Shown here piece after piece: positions 21,698 to 33,867 of a DNA stretch of 64,000 bases. Position numbers and translations under genes: made by a program. The notes under the pieces were generated by a model. That model was not told the origin of the DNA, searched no databases, and worked only from the letters and a program-made list of their open reading frames with translations. Origin of the DNA: Trifolium pratense. Lineage: Eukaryota; Streptophyta; Magnoliopsida; Fabales; Fabaceae. The stretch lies in the NCBI RefSeq assembly GCF_020283565.1, contig NC_060063.1, positions 18,356,720 to 18,420,719 on the forward strand, given 5' to 3'. Positions within the stretch are counted from its first letter, which is position 1. Every line of letters begins with the position of its first letter.

Positions 21698-21715
21698 CTC
21701 TACATCTCTTTCTTT
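21130..21715. repeat. GA/CT microsatellites with TTGTTGTTATTG repeats
   Basis: Left (GA)-rich arm to about 21260, then TTGTTGTTGTTATTG blocks at about 21280 and 21365, then long (CT)n runs at about 21450-21500 and 21650-21695. They lie in the centre of the foldback element. ORFs here are low-complexity artefacts. Confidence 0.9.
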
Positions 21716-22010
21716 TTATGCAAATTAAATTTTAGTCAATTTGCCCCCTGATTTTGCAAATTTTAGTCAATTACCTCACTATGATGTGTCCTGGTCAATT
21801 ACCACCCAATGTGACGTGGCGCCAACTTGGCATGTGTTACGTATGCATTTAACAATCACGTCATCAAAATAGACGGAGTAAACGGAGGATGGGGCAATTT
21901 GATTGACGTTTACAATTTCATGAGGTATTTGCCTATTTTAAAATTTTAGGGGATTATTTGACGAATTTTAAAATTTCGGGGGTTTTGACATTCTACTCCA
22001 TATTTAACCC

Positions 22011-22439
22011 AAATAAAAACAATAGCAACAAGAACAAAACCCAAAAAAATATCAACACACACAAAACTGAGAAAATCTACAAAACCCATAAATAGCTTTT
22101 CTAACAGCAAATCCAAAGAAACTAATCAACAAACCAATCACACAAGACAAAGAAACCGCCAGAAACGCATTCAGATCGAACAAATTCCTGGTACTCAATC
22201 TAATCGCAATAAAAGACGACGAACACACGAACGCAAAAAAGCAGGTGAAAAATCAATGGTAGACGATGAAGACACGAACGCAGGTGAGAAGAACGAACAC
22301 GAACGGTGAGAATTTGAGATTTAGGGAACAAACACGAACATAAGCGTTTTATGATTTGGATTTTGTTTTGACTTGGATTTTTTTCTTTATTTTATTTCAA
22401 TGGTTTTGTTTTAAATGAAATAATACTTTTTGTTAAATT
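22011..22439. other. non-coding gap
   Basis: A-rich sequence with several ACACGAACGCAGGTGA-like near-repeats (about 22215-22310). No gene or recognised element. Confidence 0.4.
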
Positions 22440-22450
22440 TTAAATGATAA

Positions 22451-22614
22451 CCAATCATTAGATGGTTTAGTGGTAATTGACGCTGAACTTGGGAGGGAGA
22501 ATCACAGTTCGATTCCCGCAACTGCGATCTGGAGGGGGCTGAAACCAATTGATGAGTTGATGCCAGAACGACCCCCGAACCACATTAAACTTGTGGTGAA
22601 AGCCAAAAAAAAAA
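22451..22614 (+). mobile_element. tRNA-derived SINE
   Basis: RNA polymerase III box A TGGTTTAGTGG (22463-22473) and box B AGTTCGATTCC (22506-22516), followed by a tRNA-unrelated body and an A-rich tail. Flanks TTAAATGATAA (22440-22450) and TTAAAGGATAA (22615-22625) form an 11-bp target duplication with one mismatch. About 164 bp. It cannot fold as a full tRNA, so it is not a tRNA gene. Confidence 0.8.
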
Positions 22615-22629
22615 TTAAAGGATAAAGAA

Positions 22630-22806
22630 ATACAATAATGACATGTAATTTTTTTTTCCCATTCATCATTGCCACGTCAGTAAAATGAGAGGGGAACTAA
22701 AAAAAAATGTTGACTTTTAAATAAGGGGACCAAAAAAGTTTTAAAATAGGGGAATCAAAAGTTCAAAAATATCAAAATAGGATGACCAAAAGTGCATTTA
22801 AGCCTA
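22630..22806. mobile_element. MULE-like terminal fragment
   Basis: Series of GGGGACC/GGGGAATC motifs spaced about 30 bp and ending GTGCATTTAAGCC, the reverse complement of the GGCTTAAATGCAC terminus common in legume MULE-like elements. The partner end was not found. Confidence 0.4.
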
Positions 22807-22897
22807 TTTTTATAATTTGCATGTTTTTTTTAAAACATTAATTTGCATGTTTTAAAAGCTCATTTTTTGATACTCGGGGATTCTTTTTTATGACATA

Positions 22898-22937
22898 CTA
22901 GTATCCGGACCCGTGCCAAGCACGGGTAAAAAATATA
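22898..22937 (-). mobile_element. Helitron 3' terminus (first)
   Basis: Minus strand: 19-nt perfect hairpin ACCCGTGC-TTG-GCACGGGT (22909-22927), seven bases, then CTAG (22898-22901) and T in the flank, exactly the Helitron 3' end rule. The left flank (about 22864-22897) matches about 34 bp near 45592-45625, where the site appears uninterrupted. The element body is interrupted by a MITE and a second Helitron; its 5' end was not found. Confidence 0.8.
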
Positions 22938-22946
22938 TTTATAAAA

Positions 22947-23548
22947 GAGTTAAAGAAATTTTTCATCTCTATAAATATTTTAAATTTTATTTTTAGTCCC
23001 TAAATTCTTTTTAGCATATTTTAGTCCTTTAAATATTTTTTGTCACAATATTTGATTCTTGCTTTTAAGTCAACTCATGTACATCTTTATATTTTTGAAA
23101 GAGTTATTGTATTAATGTTTATATTGTTATAAAAATCTCTCCTATCGAAATTTTGAATTTTTTTCACAGTCATATTTATTAAATATATATAAATCTATCT
23201 TGCAAAATTTTAATTGTTTTTAACATGGGATGAGTTAAATATCAATTTTTAAGTTTGTGACGCTTAATTTGTCAAAAAAAAAAAATTTGGCATTTGAAAA
23301 TTTATCTTTTGCTAAAAAATTTATTGAAAGTCTCCTATTGAAGTTTAGAATTTTTAACAAAAGATGAGTTGACTTAAAATCAGAGATTAAAAGTCGTTAC
23401 GAAAAATAAGACAGATGAATTGACTTAAAAGCAGAGACTAAAAGTCATTACGAAAAATATTTGAAAACCAAAATTTGTTAAATTTTTTTTATAAAGAGTA
23501 AAAACGAAATTTGAGATATTTATAAAAATAAAAAAATGTATTTAACTC
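22947..23548. mobile_element. MULE-type MITE in the first Helitron
   Basis: 602 bp flanked by the 9-bp duplication TTTATAAAA (22938-22946 and 23549-23557). Ends GAGTTAAA...TTTAACTC are inverted; the inner arms also pair loosely (TAAGTCAACTCAT near 23070, ATGAGTTGACTTA near 23363). Non-coding. Confidence 0.72.
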
Positions 23549-23578
23549 TTTATAAAATTTGTAATTTTTTAATATAAA

Positions 23579-26393
23579 CTAGAACATCGACCCGTGCGGT
23601 GCACGGGTCTGATTAACTATAAGATATATAATGATTAAATAAGATATGATAATTCCAATAATGTAAGGTATATCAAAAAAGTTAAGTAACATTAAACGAT
23701 AGTTCAACAATAATTTTGGATAAATATTCATACAAAGAAAATTATGTTATATTACGGAATACTTCCTTATAGACCACATTCGAAGTCTTAGTCGTATCTT
23801 CACCATCGTCATCGATGATCAATATTTTTAATCATTTTCTAGAAGTAACTCTTGAAATTGCAACATACAACTGACCATGTGAAAACACTGACAATGGAAG
23901 ATATATCCCAACATGCTTTAAAGATTGTCCCTGACTCTTATTAATAGTCATCGCAAAAGAAATCATTATAGGAAATTGTCTCCGTTGAAATTTAAAAGGA
24001 ATTCTCACGTCAGATGGTGTCAGAGAAAATCTAGGTATGAAAACCTGATCACCAATATTACTTCCTGAAATAATTTTTCCTTCCAGAGCACGTTTTCCCA
24101 ATCTCGTAATAATAAGTCTTGTTTCATTGCATAATCCTAATTTTTTATTCAAATTCCTTAATAGCATAACTGGAACTCCAACTTTAAGTCTCAACTTGTG
24201 ATTTGGAAGTCCCGACGTAGAAATCGTGTTAAAAAATTCGGGAGTATGAACATCATCCACTGTTTAACCGTCTACATTTTGTGTTAGTGGAGTATCATAA
24301 CTCAAATATGTTTTTTCTTCATCAGGAATTAAATCCAACATATAATCATTTTTTGTGTCGACTATTGAATTTTTAGGAGCTAGTATAGCTCTATTTTGGA
24401 AATACGTTATATCGTTCATTTTTGTAAAAGTTGGGGATAGGTGCTTTCAACGATAGAAGCAAGAGGATCACCTGAATTTGGAATCAATAAATCTGATGGA
24501 ATGTCAAGTTCTAAATCATCGTCGTTGTCATCTCCAATTTCTCCATCGCCAACACCCAAAACCCATTCAGAAAACAATCTTCTTTGTTCAACGTCTGCAC
24601 TTGAAGCACCACCGAGAAGCCTCATGTTTTTACTCAATGTTAAAACTTCACAAAAATTCCAAAGAACCGAAGGATTAATTGTAGCATGAACAACTTTTGG
24701 CCTTGTACCTTTGGGTATTACTGGTAGAATTTGTCTAAAATCTCCGCCAAAAACAACAATTTTTCCACCGAAGGGAATGTGTTTATTTTTTTCATCAACA
24801 GACTTGAGAATATTTTTTAAAGTTCAATCAACAGCTTCGAAATAGTGTTTGTGCATCATTGGTGCTTCATCCCATATAATGAGCTTTGCTTTTTGTATTA
24901 ATAGCACCAAAGGGCTTTTAGGAACTATGGTACATGTTGAAAACTCGTTAACATTTAGAGGAATACAAAACCTTGAATGTGTTGTTCTACTGCCAGGTAT
25001 AAGCAATGCAGCGATCCCACTTAAGGCAACTGTTAAAACTATCTCACCTTTTGAACGTAATGCGGCTGACATGACCCTCCAAATAAATGTCTTCCTTGTA
25101 CCGCCATAACCATAAAGAAAAAACACAACATGTTTGTTTTCGTTAACTCTTGTCATGATTGTGTCATATACTTTACATTGCTTTGAAGTCATAGTTGACA
25201 TCAATCTAACATGTTCCTCAGCTAATGATTGTCTGTAATAATTTAATTCGTCGTGTATTAAACTATTTTGTATATCAGGAACTAATGATGTGTCTGCTCT
25301 AGGTATTGGAGGATAATCTTTTAAACTCTTCCCACAACTACGTAACATCATCTCAATATCTGCTAGTGCATATTGTATCAATTGATCATCGGATAATATT
25401 AAATCTGCAATGTTAAAATCAAAATAATGAATGTGATTAGTGACATGACTATGGTTGTGTTTGGTTGTATTGCAAAAAAAATTGATTTAGCAAAATTGAG
25501 TTTGATAGATTTGATTTTGGTTAAAAGTGAGTTAAACATAATTGATTTATGTTTGGATACATTAACGTAAAAATAAAGGGTATTTATAAAAAATATCAAT
25601 TCTTTTTCCTTTTTTTTTTGACAAAATTCTTTTTCCAGTTTTAAAAAACTACAATTTAATAAACTGCATAATAAATAATTTAAAAAGTGATATAAGCAAG
25701 GTTACATGAGTAAAAAAATAAACAACTAATAAGTATGGTTTTATAGAAATAGGTGAAAATATTTTATACCTGAAGCACCAAGAAAGCGTCTCTGTTTGTG
25801 CAAAATGTCATCAATCAAAAGATGTGATGTACTTGTCCAAACTATTTCTGGCCTGATCAGCTGATCTGACACCAATAATGTTGCAAACATTACTCTTAAA
25901 AAAGTCTCTGTGGCTTGTCTCTTTTATTGCCTCTATATACTCCTTATCATCATCCAGCAAATCTCTTGCAAAACAGGCTTCCTTGAAACTATCATATTTG
26001 AAATTATCCACTGTTTTTAATTCATCAAAAGAAGTAGGACCTTTGACATAGTTTAACAACGTCCTCAAATAAAACCTTTCACCCGCACCAGGTGGTGCAA
26101 AGTGAACTCTTCCAATTGAAAAACCTCTTTGTCTTGGAGCCCACTGATGCAAATTTTCTTTCCACACAAACTTAGTTGGGAATTGACTATATGTTAAATT
26201 TTTTGCCTCTGGAAATTTCTTGTTTGCATCCATCCATGCCAAAAATTTTGATGCGCGACTCTTTAGTTTGTTTAGAACGTCTTCAATACGCTCGTTATCT
26301 TCAAATAAAACAGTGTGCTTATCTTCAAGATGATAATTAAGCCGCTCAACCGTAAGCTCTCTATAGTGTATATCAAAAGAAAATATCCTTCAG
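23579..26393 (-). mobile_element. decayed Helitron with helicase remnant
   Basis: The 3' end on the minus strand is a perfect hairpin ACCCGTGC-ACC-GCACGGGT (23590-23608), seven bases, CTAG (23579-23582), then T. Inside are pieces of the RepHel helicase (23832-26393). The Rep (HUH endonuclease) half and the 5' TC end are missing; similarity is lost near 26393. It appears to have landed in the body of the first Helitron. Confidence 0.8.
23832..26393 (-). pseudogene. Helitron PIF1-like helicase, multiply broken
   Basis: Minus strand in order. 26393-25770: Rep-helicase linker (RIFSFDIHYRE, FVWKENLHQWAPRQRG). 25769-25405: an intron with GT...AG that joins GASG to DLILSDD. 25404-24824: helicase N-part with Walker A read as GYGGTRKT (Gly to Arg against GGTGKT) and Walker B IIWDEAPM. 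A stop follows, then GGDFRQILPV and NMRLL near 24620-24770. 24260-23832: C-part with TINKSQGQ and YVAISRV. Further stops separate 24416 from 24260. PIF1-type helicase unwinds DNA for rolling-circle transposition; this copy cannot. Confidence 0.88.
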
Positions 26394-26619
26394 AATTGAG
26401 TTTGATAATAACTTTCCAAATCATACGTGATAATAACTTTCCAAATCTCACATGATAATTATTCTCTAAATTTATGATTCGGTAAAAAAAAAATCATTGA
26501 TCAGGAAAGACATAAAAATATTTCGTGATGAATAATATAGTCAACAATAATTTTGATATGATATACTTTTAAAATTGATGGTGCTTATCAATTATTGCAC
26601 ACAATTTTAATCACAATTC

Positions 26620-26712
26620 GTATACTTGCCATAGTGGTTGGAAATATTGCCTTGCACTTAAGGGTTGCGGGTTCGAATCCTAGTCAAGACAAAATTGTAG
26701 TATTTTTTAATA
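26620..26712 (+). mobile_element. tRNA-like SINE fragment
   Basis: Box A-like TGCCATAGTGG (26627-26637) and perfect box B GGTTCGAATCC (26670-26680), followed by T-rich and A-rich sequence. No target duplication is clear. Acceptor-stem pairing is absent, so it is not a functional tRNA gene. Confidence 0.55.
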
Positions 26713-27006
26713 AAAATTGCAAGATAAAATGGAGGGAAAACAGGGAAAACAAATTAGGGTTTAGGGTTTGCTTGTGTATACAAGCTTATAATATAAAAGA
26801 TTAAAAAAGATGTCTTTATAGTCGTAAAAGGCAATGATGAAAAATTGTAGATAAATAGTGGAATTATCATGAACCTTTAAAGTCAAATTTTCATGTTTTT
26901 ATTTATGACCACTAAGTAAATTTTCAAAAACGATCATTTTAACATTCGTCAAGTGGAATAATTTTGTCCACAAAAGGTGGAGGATATGAGAATTTCAAGT
27001 TTAACA
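26713..27006. other. non-coding gap
   Basis: AT-rich; nothing recognised. Confidence 0.4.
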
Positions 27007-27190
27007 CACTACTAGAAATTAGACTTTTGCTTAAGAGATTCCACTACTTTTCGTATAACAGAAGTGAAACATTCAGGGACAAAAGATTCCACTACTGATT
27101 TTTGTTTAACGAAAGTGAAAAATTCAAGGGAAGAGATTCCACTACGGATTTTTGTTTAACGGAAGTGAAAACTTAACACGGAAGTGAAAA
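27007..27190. mobile_element. CACTA-like left terminus
   Basis: CACTACTAGAAATTAGAC followed by three to four copies of AGATTCCACTAC...TAACGGAAGTGAAA, arranged like CACTA subterminal repeats. No matching right end with its duplication was found. A TGTAGTG followed by ACA near 34566-34575 shares only CACTAC and the 3-bp flank. Confidence 0.4.
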
Positions 27191-27424
27191 TTTTGTTTTA
27201 AACAATTTCACGCGTACATACACACCCAAATGCACCAAAATCCTTCGTTGTTCTTCTTTGAGCTTTGAAACCCTAAATCACTTTTTCCTCCTTCGTCTTG
27301 CTATGACTGATTGATGACTGCGTTCTTCATTCTTCAAAACCCTAAATCAATTTTGCATTTTCGTTCTAGTAGGTTCGTGTTTTCTTTTCGTTTTCTCGTT
27401 CTCGTTTTCGTGTTCTGATGAAAC
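27191..27424. other. leader-like sequence, possibly captured gene DNA
   Basis: Motifs AAACCCTAAATCA occur twice with many TTCGTTTTC runs, like plant 5' untranslated DNA. The sequence continues at 28936-29109 after the solo LTR. No ORF is supported. Confidence 0.35.
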
Positions 27425-28930
27425 TGAAGGGATTTAAGAGGGGTTTTTCAAAATAATTAATCCTCTTAGCGGAACAATCCCGATGAACGGATCTTGATTA
27501 AACCATTAATCACAAATCAAAGAACACAAAACCACAAGTTTATGTGTTTACCTCTTGAAGTGCAGAACCTTTGAGGTAGAAACTGTTTCTGATCACGAGC
27601 AAAGCAAAGTAGCGATGCATCTACTCAGTCCACACGAACAGAACTTCTCCGATGACCGGTGCTAGCCAATTCCACCAGAGATTCAGAGAGAATAGGGTTT
27701 AGAGAGCGGCGGCTAGGTTTCACTTTGTGAATTAGGTTAAACTCTTTTTTTTTTAAAACTTCATCACAAGGGTTCTATTTATAGAACCACTTGTGTGGTC
27801 ATCAAGCCAAGCACTGCACCGTACCTTACGGTGGACCGCATTTCTCTATTTTTCATAAATTAAATAATAAGTCATACTTAATTATTTAATTACTAATAAG
27901 TCCTGCTTATTATTTTATAAATAAGTCTTACTTATTTATTTCTCTCATCTATCTGTCCTTTGTGTGTGACCCTATAGGTTCTTGTAACGTTGGCAATAAT
28001 ATTAAATCACATATTTAATATTATAAACAGTGAGCGGTATCTAGCAACACATCATTGCTACCCAAGTGACGAGAATGTCATGTGATCTGACGAAACCTTT
28101 ATGTGATAACGATCGTGTGTATAATTACCACTTTGCCCTTATATCTATATTGAACATAAGACATAGATCGTGTCACCCTTGTATGGTTCAATATCTTATT
28201 TCTTGATCCCAGAATATACTGAGCAACGAATAAGCTCAATATCTCATATTGACTTAGTTCGGCGTGGCCACGCATTTTATCAGTCATATTCTATCAAGAG
28301 GCCTACAGATATTGCTCCTGTTATGTAGGAGGGGCAAATTTCATCTAGGTCACTCATGTTCCTCAGCATGATTTATAGAGTACCCATCAACCGACTTTAT
28401 AGTCATCCTGTTACGGACAATGTTTGAACGGCAACTAAGTACTCTACTCCACATCTAGGGTCCATAGTGGTTTCAGGTCGAAGGGTGGTATACACCATTA
28501 TCACTATGAGAATAACTTATGACACTTTTCATAACATACTATGTAGCATTCTCATGGCGGGTCAATCCAATATAAATATTACTCATAATATTTATATCTA
28601 TGTGAAGACTTGATATCTCATATCTATGACTCGTGAGATGAAGTCATCAATCTACTCACATAATAGTCTCTATGTTTTACTGTTATCCCACATCACAGTA
28701 AAACTTGACTATGGATACTTTAAGAATAGTGTCATTATGTTTAATGGAGTCTCACTATTAAGTTACACTTAATGTTTCATTAATTAGACTAGCTATTCTA
28801 GGGACTTTATTAGTTTGAAACAAACATAATAAAGAAATGCCTTATTATATATATTAAATATATAAATCAAAGTCATCATACAAAAGACGATTCTATCAAA
28901 ATAGATTGACTTTTAGGGTTTACTCCAACA
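27425..28930 (-). mobile_element. copia-type solo LTR
   Basis: 1506 bp flanked by the 5-bp duplication GAAAC (27420-27424 and 28931-28935). On the minus strand it begins TGTTGGAGTAAACCC and ends AAATCCCTTCA. The minus-strand TATA box CTATAAATAG lies near 27775. No primer site, polypurine tract or coding. The TGTTGGAGTAAACCC start suggests Ty1/copia, though lineage is not proven. Confidence 0.82.
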
Positions 28931-29114
28931 GAAACATGTTTCGAAGTTTTCGTTCTCATTTTCACCTTTTCACTGATGAAAATCTGTTTTAACAGTTTCT
29001 TTTCGTTTTCGCGACTAATAAGTCACTGTTTTCGTTCTGTAGCGATTGATGACGGTGTTTATGTTCTGCTTTCATTCTTGGTTTGTTGAGATGAGAGTAG
29101 TACCAGGTTCTTCG

Positions 29115-29565
29115 TGTTAGAATATTTTCCAATATTATGTGGGCTGCAATCAATTGTGAGTTTTGGTTTTAATAAAAACGGGTTGATGTTGTTGTGATCC
29201 ATTTGATGATGCTTAAGCCCGATAATTGTGATCAGTAATAATGGGCTTGAACACTAATTCTGATTTGTGTAGAAACAAAGTGTAGGCCCAACTCTAGAGT
29301 CCATGATGGGTGGTACTAGGGTTGTGATCTTATATAAGATTGGCTAGGTCCCCTTTGCCGTCACGTACAAAAACACAGTAAGCTCATTTGTTGTCTTCCC
29401 CATCAAAGACCTCAAAGACTGGAGCATGTGATCAGGCAGAGGAAGACCTTGTCTAATGTATCGGTGATTCCGATATCGGCTATTTCGGTAACCATGATTG
29501 TTAATTCAAGTAAGTGTGTTCTAATTTCATATAATATGTCGATCTCTAAATTATTAATTATTACA
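29115..29565 (+). repeat. 5' LTR of the LARD-like element
   Basis: TGTTAGAAT...AATTATTACA, 451 bp. TATA-like CTTATATAAGATT lies near 29330. Confidence 0.9.
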
Positions 29566-29567
29566 TG

Positions 29568-29580
29568 TGGTATCAGAGCC
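29568..29580 (+). other. primer-binding site, tRNA-Met
   Basis: TGGTATCAGAGCC, two bases after the 5' LTR. Confidence 0.85.
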
Positions 29581-32500
29581 TAATATTATATGATTAGAAC
29601 CCTAATTTTGATGAATTGAAAAAGCTCACGTAATACTTATTTTGAAACTGCTGTTCTTGAAATTCATCATCGCAAGTTGAAAGTTTTATTCTTTCACTGA
29701 TTATTATAACCAATTCTTCTATGTAAATTGAAATTGATCACACTTTGGTTTTAACGGTATCGGTTTATGTATTTATTTATGCCGATTTACGATATATAAT
29801 TGGTTTGTGTTGTTTGCCAATAGCCTAATTGGTCGTGTTTAATTCTGATTGCAATACCTTAATATGTGTTCGACCTTTAGTAATGCGTGAGATATTGTGA
29901 GTGGCCAATATAATTGTTTTCGGTTTCTCTTTTGAATTTGGATCGAGTCATTGAGATTTATCCAATCATGCTGTGAACACTTTTGACTAAGCATTGTTTT
30001 GTTTCTTCATAATTGGTACCAATATTATAGTATAAGACCAAACCGGACACTGCTTCTTGATGCTTCTGAGATTTTCGTAAGATGAAACCAACCTGACCTT
30101 TTAAATCATGAATTAAGATTTTGGTTGGTTTTATTTGGTTCTTTTAATCGTTGACTCTTTATGTAAAACCAATTTGTGCATCCATCTCGACGAGTTTTGT
30201 TGCACCATTGTTAGTGAATATTTGTTCCATATTAAGTCGATTTGATATTTTATTTTATTTATGGAATAAAATTATGATTTTGTTTATGAAAAAAAATTTC
30301 TTAAAATAATCGACCCAAGAATATTTCATTGATTTTAAAATTATATTCTTGGTTTTGAGAATGAGATTATTTTGCAAAATATTTAAATATTTGGTGTTGA
30401 TTAATGTGAGAATGTTATACAATTTTTAAATCATATTTTCAAGATCAGAGGCTAAAATATTATTTAAGAAAATTCTTTTTAAAGTTGTAACACTAACATT
30501 GAATATTTTGTTAAGGTGTTACAAGTGGAAAATTATTTTAGACTCAATTTTATTGATCGTAAGTTTGTAACACCAAATGTTATCTATATTTTAGACTCAA
30601 CTGGAAAGTATCTGCTTTAAATATTTCTTGTAGTTTTGCTTGTTAATATGATTGAGCCTGTTAGTGGCAAACAAAGGTCTTCCCATACCTTAAATTTTCG
30701 TTTGGCCAGATGACTATTAATACTACTATTTTAAATTGCTTCTGGGGTTCAGATTTTGTTTATATATAGCTTCATATGTATAGTGTGATGCTAATAGCCT
30801 TTTGATTTATACACATGTGTTGCATTCGATAATTTCTTTTCTCAACTGTTTAATTGGATTTAAGAGTACTATAATATTTTTGCTCTCTAATTATGTTGTG
30901 GGTCTTCTTCCTCAATATTGGGACCAATTAAATTGTTCTATGTGGGATTGCTACTAATTCTATTTTGCAGCAACCATGTGAAGTATGTTAAGAGAAATCC
31001 GGTGAGAAATTTATATTTATTTTATGGTATAAGTGCTCAAATTCTTCTGTGTTGCTCAAATTCAGATTATGGACTATTAATTTTGAATGTTGCTATGATT
31101 CATATTTTAATAATAACTTACGATCTATTTATTTGCCAATTTAAAGTATGTGATATTTGGAAATAATTGGCTAAATAAGAGCAAAATCAGTTACGTTGAA
31201 TGGATTGCAGGCAGAAGGAATCAATGGTTGTTTATATATTATATTCTCTCCATCAGACTTATCATCCTTGTGGGTTTTGTTTCTCAATATTTGGATTTGG
31301 GACTAATGATATTTGAAATTGTTTGGTGCTTGATTTCTTTCAATTCTATTTTGCCGCAAACATGTGAAATATTATTCTTTTGAGCAATTATGGCAATTTT
31401 ACAATTAACATTGCCTCTTTTATAAATTGAGTTGATTATTATTAAAATTTATTATTATGATATAATGGTTTGTTGTTGATTTGTGAATTGTTTGAGATGA
31501 CGCCGTAAAAGACTTCATTATACTCTCAAATCATTAAAGTTCATTGACTCTAATTGCAAGGATGGATGTCACACTTTTGGAGGTTAGTTGTGCAATTGTT
31601 TATCCTCTTGTGACTTATTATATAATTGCACATAAGGAGAAATTCTTTTAAGATATTATCGACTCATTTTGAAATAATAAATGTGCAATTATATATAAAA
31701 GTGTTATTATTTTCCATAATATTCTAAAAATTAGAAACTCTCTATATGATCATCAATTAATTTCTTGCAATATACTCCAATTTTAAAATTTTACTCTAAT
31801 GAGTGGGAGTATTTCAAGTTTAATATTTTGAGAGTTCTCTCTATATAATCATTAATTGATTTTTTGTTATATACTCCGATTTTAAAATTTTACTCTAATG
31901 AGTGAGAGTATTTCAAGTTTAGTATTTTGAGAGTTCTATTATGGAAAAATATAAATTTAGTGTGACATTGTTTGACATGTCCATTGTGTGATAGAGAAAA
32001 TAGTTGAGTATTTGTTTAAATATTTTAACACTTTTGGATTGGTAATTCAACTATAATTCTCTATCAAGTGGGAGAGTTTTACATGTCAACTATTTATAAA
32101 TGTTTGTTGAGACTTAAATAGAGGAAATATTGTCTTATGGTATTTATAATAGTTCGGGACTATTTGTTTTATATATATCCTCAATTGATTTAAAATTGAA
32201 GTCTCTTATTTTTCCGCTGCGTAAATTTGCATGTATTTATTATATTGAGTTGACTGTTTTACAGTAATGATCTCTTATGAGTTGACTGTTTAATAATAAT
32301 GATCTCTCCCCTAAAATACTAATTTTCCGCATTAAAAGAAATATGTTGGGAATGTGAATTAAAATAATGAATGATCAATTTAGATACATTTATATAGTGC
32401 ATATTTTCACTGTTCCTATTTTGACAAGCGCAAATGATTCCTATGCAAGAAAATTTTGTGCGTTGGTATAAACCGTTACCACCAAAGTGGGACCGTTTAT

Positions 32501-33867
32501 ATTATTGATTTGATGAAATTTTCTTTGTAGTTTGAGGAATGCCTTTAATTATTGATTCCTATGCAAGAAATTTCATGCATTGATAGGCCGTTACCATCAA
32601 AGTGGGACTGCTTATATTATTGATTTGATGAAATTTTCTTTGTAGCTTGAGGAATGTTTTTTAATCGTGACATGTGATTTTCTGCCTAAAGGTGATGATT
32701 ATATGTTATAATTAAAAATTAATTTAAGATGAAGTTATTGGAGGATGCATTGATCCGAGGAATTTGTCTGCCTAAAGGTGACAAATTTCAAAGTTCAGTG
32801 TATACTCATTGATTAACTCGTCTGAGGTTTTGACTAGGGTTTTATCCTTAGTGAGTGCATTCTGCCCAAAGGTGATTGTACCATTATATTGGCCTCGTTG
32901 TGATAGCTTCTTGATTTTGAGCTATATCTTGTCCTTAAGATAATTGACTGATGAGGTTTTGACTGAGACATTGATCTTAGTTTGTGCATTCTGCCCAAAG
33001 GTGATTGCACTGTTATATTGGCCTCTTTTGATAATACTAATCCAATTTGGTTTTGATTCAAATAAATTTCTCAGTTATGTTTCCATTGAAATGTTGAACA
33101 TCATAGATCACTTGATTAGTGGGAGATAACTTATATTCTTTTGATATGCTTTATTAGTGGGAGTTTAAAATTTTATATTAACTCCTTTTATAAATTTGAA
33201 ATTATTTGAAATTTGAAATATAAAAATATTTGAGCTCAGTGTTGTTGGGATCACTATGCCGGTGATCAACGCTATTTTGGAGCTGAGGCATTATGTGAAA
33301 ACATGAATAAATAAGCTCAGTGTTGTCGGGATCACTTAGCCAGTGATCAACACTATTTTGGAGCTGAGGCATTATGGTATCTTAAGAACCATGTAATTTC
33401 TCTGGCTTTGAGGCATTTGAGAGAAATTATGTCTAAAATATTGGAGCTCGATGTTGATTAGATCATTATACCGCGGTAGTCAACATTGTTTTGGAGCTTG
33501 GACTTGTGGTATCTTATGGACCATATAATTTCTCTGGCTTTAATGCATTTGAGAGAAATTGAGGACTGACGAAGAAAATGATAGAATGGTTGAGATCACA
33601 AACATATCATTTTCTCGCTACACTCTACACGAATGACTAATCGACGGAGTTTGGTGGTATTTGTAACTATGGAAGGTATTGTATCAATAACGATATAATT
33701 CCCGCCATGATTCGATATCATTTAACTTTTGTTGGATGGAGTCTTAATTAGATGTTGCATCTTGGGATCATTGTGGCCACATTAAAATATGTTATTAACC
33801 CGAGAGTCGTTTTCAAAATGTTTTCTCAAATTAAAAATATACAATTGATTTTGCCCAAGTGGGAGAA
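29581..33867 (+). other. LARD interior with diverged paired repeats
   Basis: No coding. Repeated blocks: about 31735-31940 (two copies around ACTCTAATGAGTG); 32437-32660 (two copies, about 117-bp period, with GCAAGAAA and CCAAAGTGGGAC); CTGCC(C/T)AAAGGTGA at about 32680, 32769, 32862 and 32990; GAGCTCAGTGTTG and relatives at about 33232, 33312 and 33443. Confidence 0.75.

Larger units (their letters stand above)
19639..21998. mobile_element. foldback MULE with very long inverted repeats
   Basis: 2360 bp flanked by the 10-bp duplication CATATTTAAC (19629-19638 and 21999-22008). Ends GAGTAAAATG and CATTCTACTC are inverted repeats that continue inward for hundreds of bases (left 19639-19768 plus 20975 to about 21260, right about 21400-21998), interrupted on the left by a solo LTR. 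The arms end in (GA)n and (CT)n tracts around a short centre with TTGTTGTTATTG. There is no transposase. Mutator-like elements give 9-11 bp duplications and often have long inverted repeats. Confidence 0.82.

Noticed and set aside
21276..21751. Two long plus-strand ORFs of 150 and 101 codons
   Set aside because: Pure CT/TTG microsatellite translation (Leu/Ser runs) in the centre of the foldback element.
22463..22516. tRNA gene
   Set aside because: Boxes A and B are present, but no acceptor or anticodon stem pairs, and a SINE tail and target duplication follow.
26627..26680. tRNA gene
   Set aside because: Perfect box B only; no cloverleaf. Treated as a SINE fragment.
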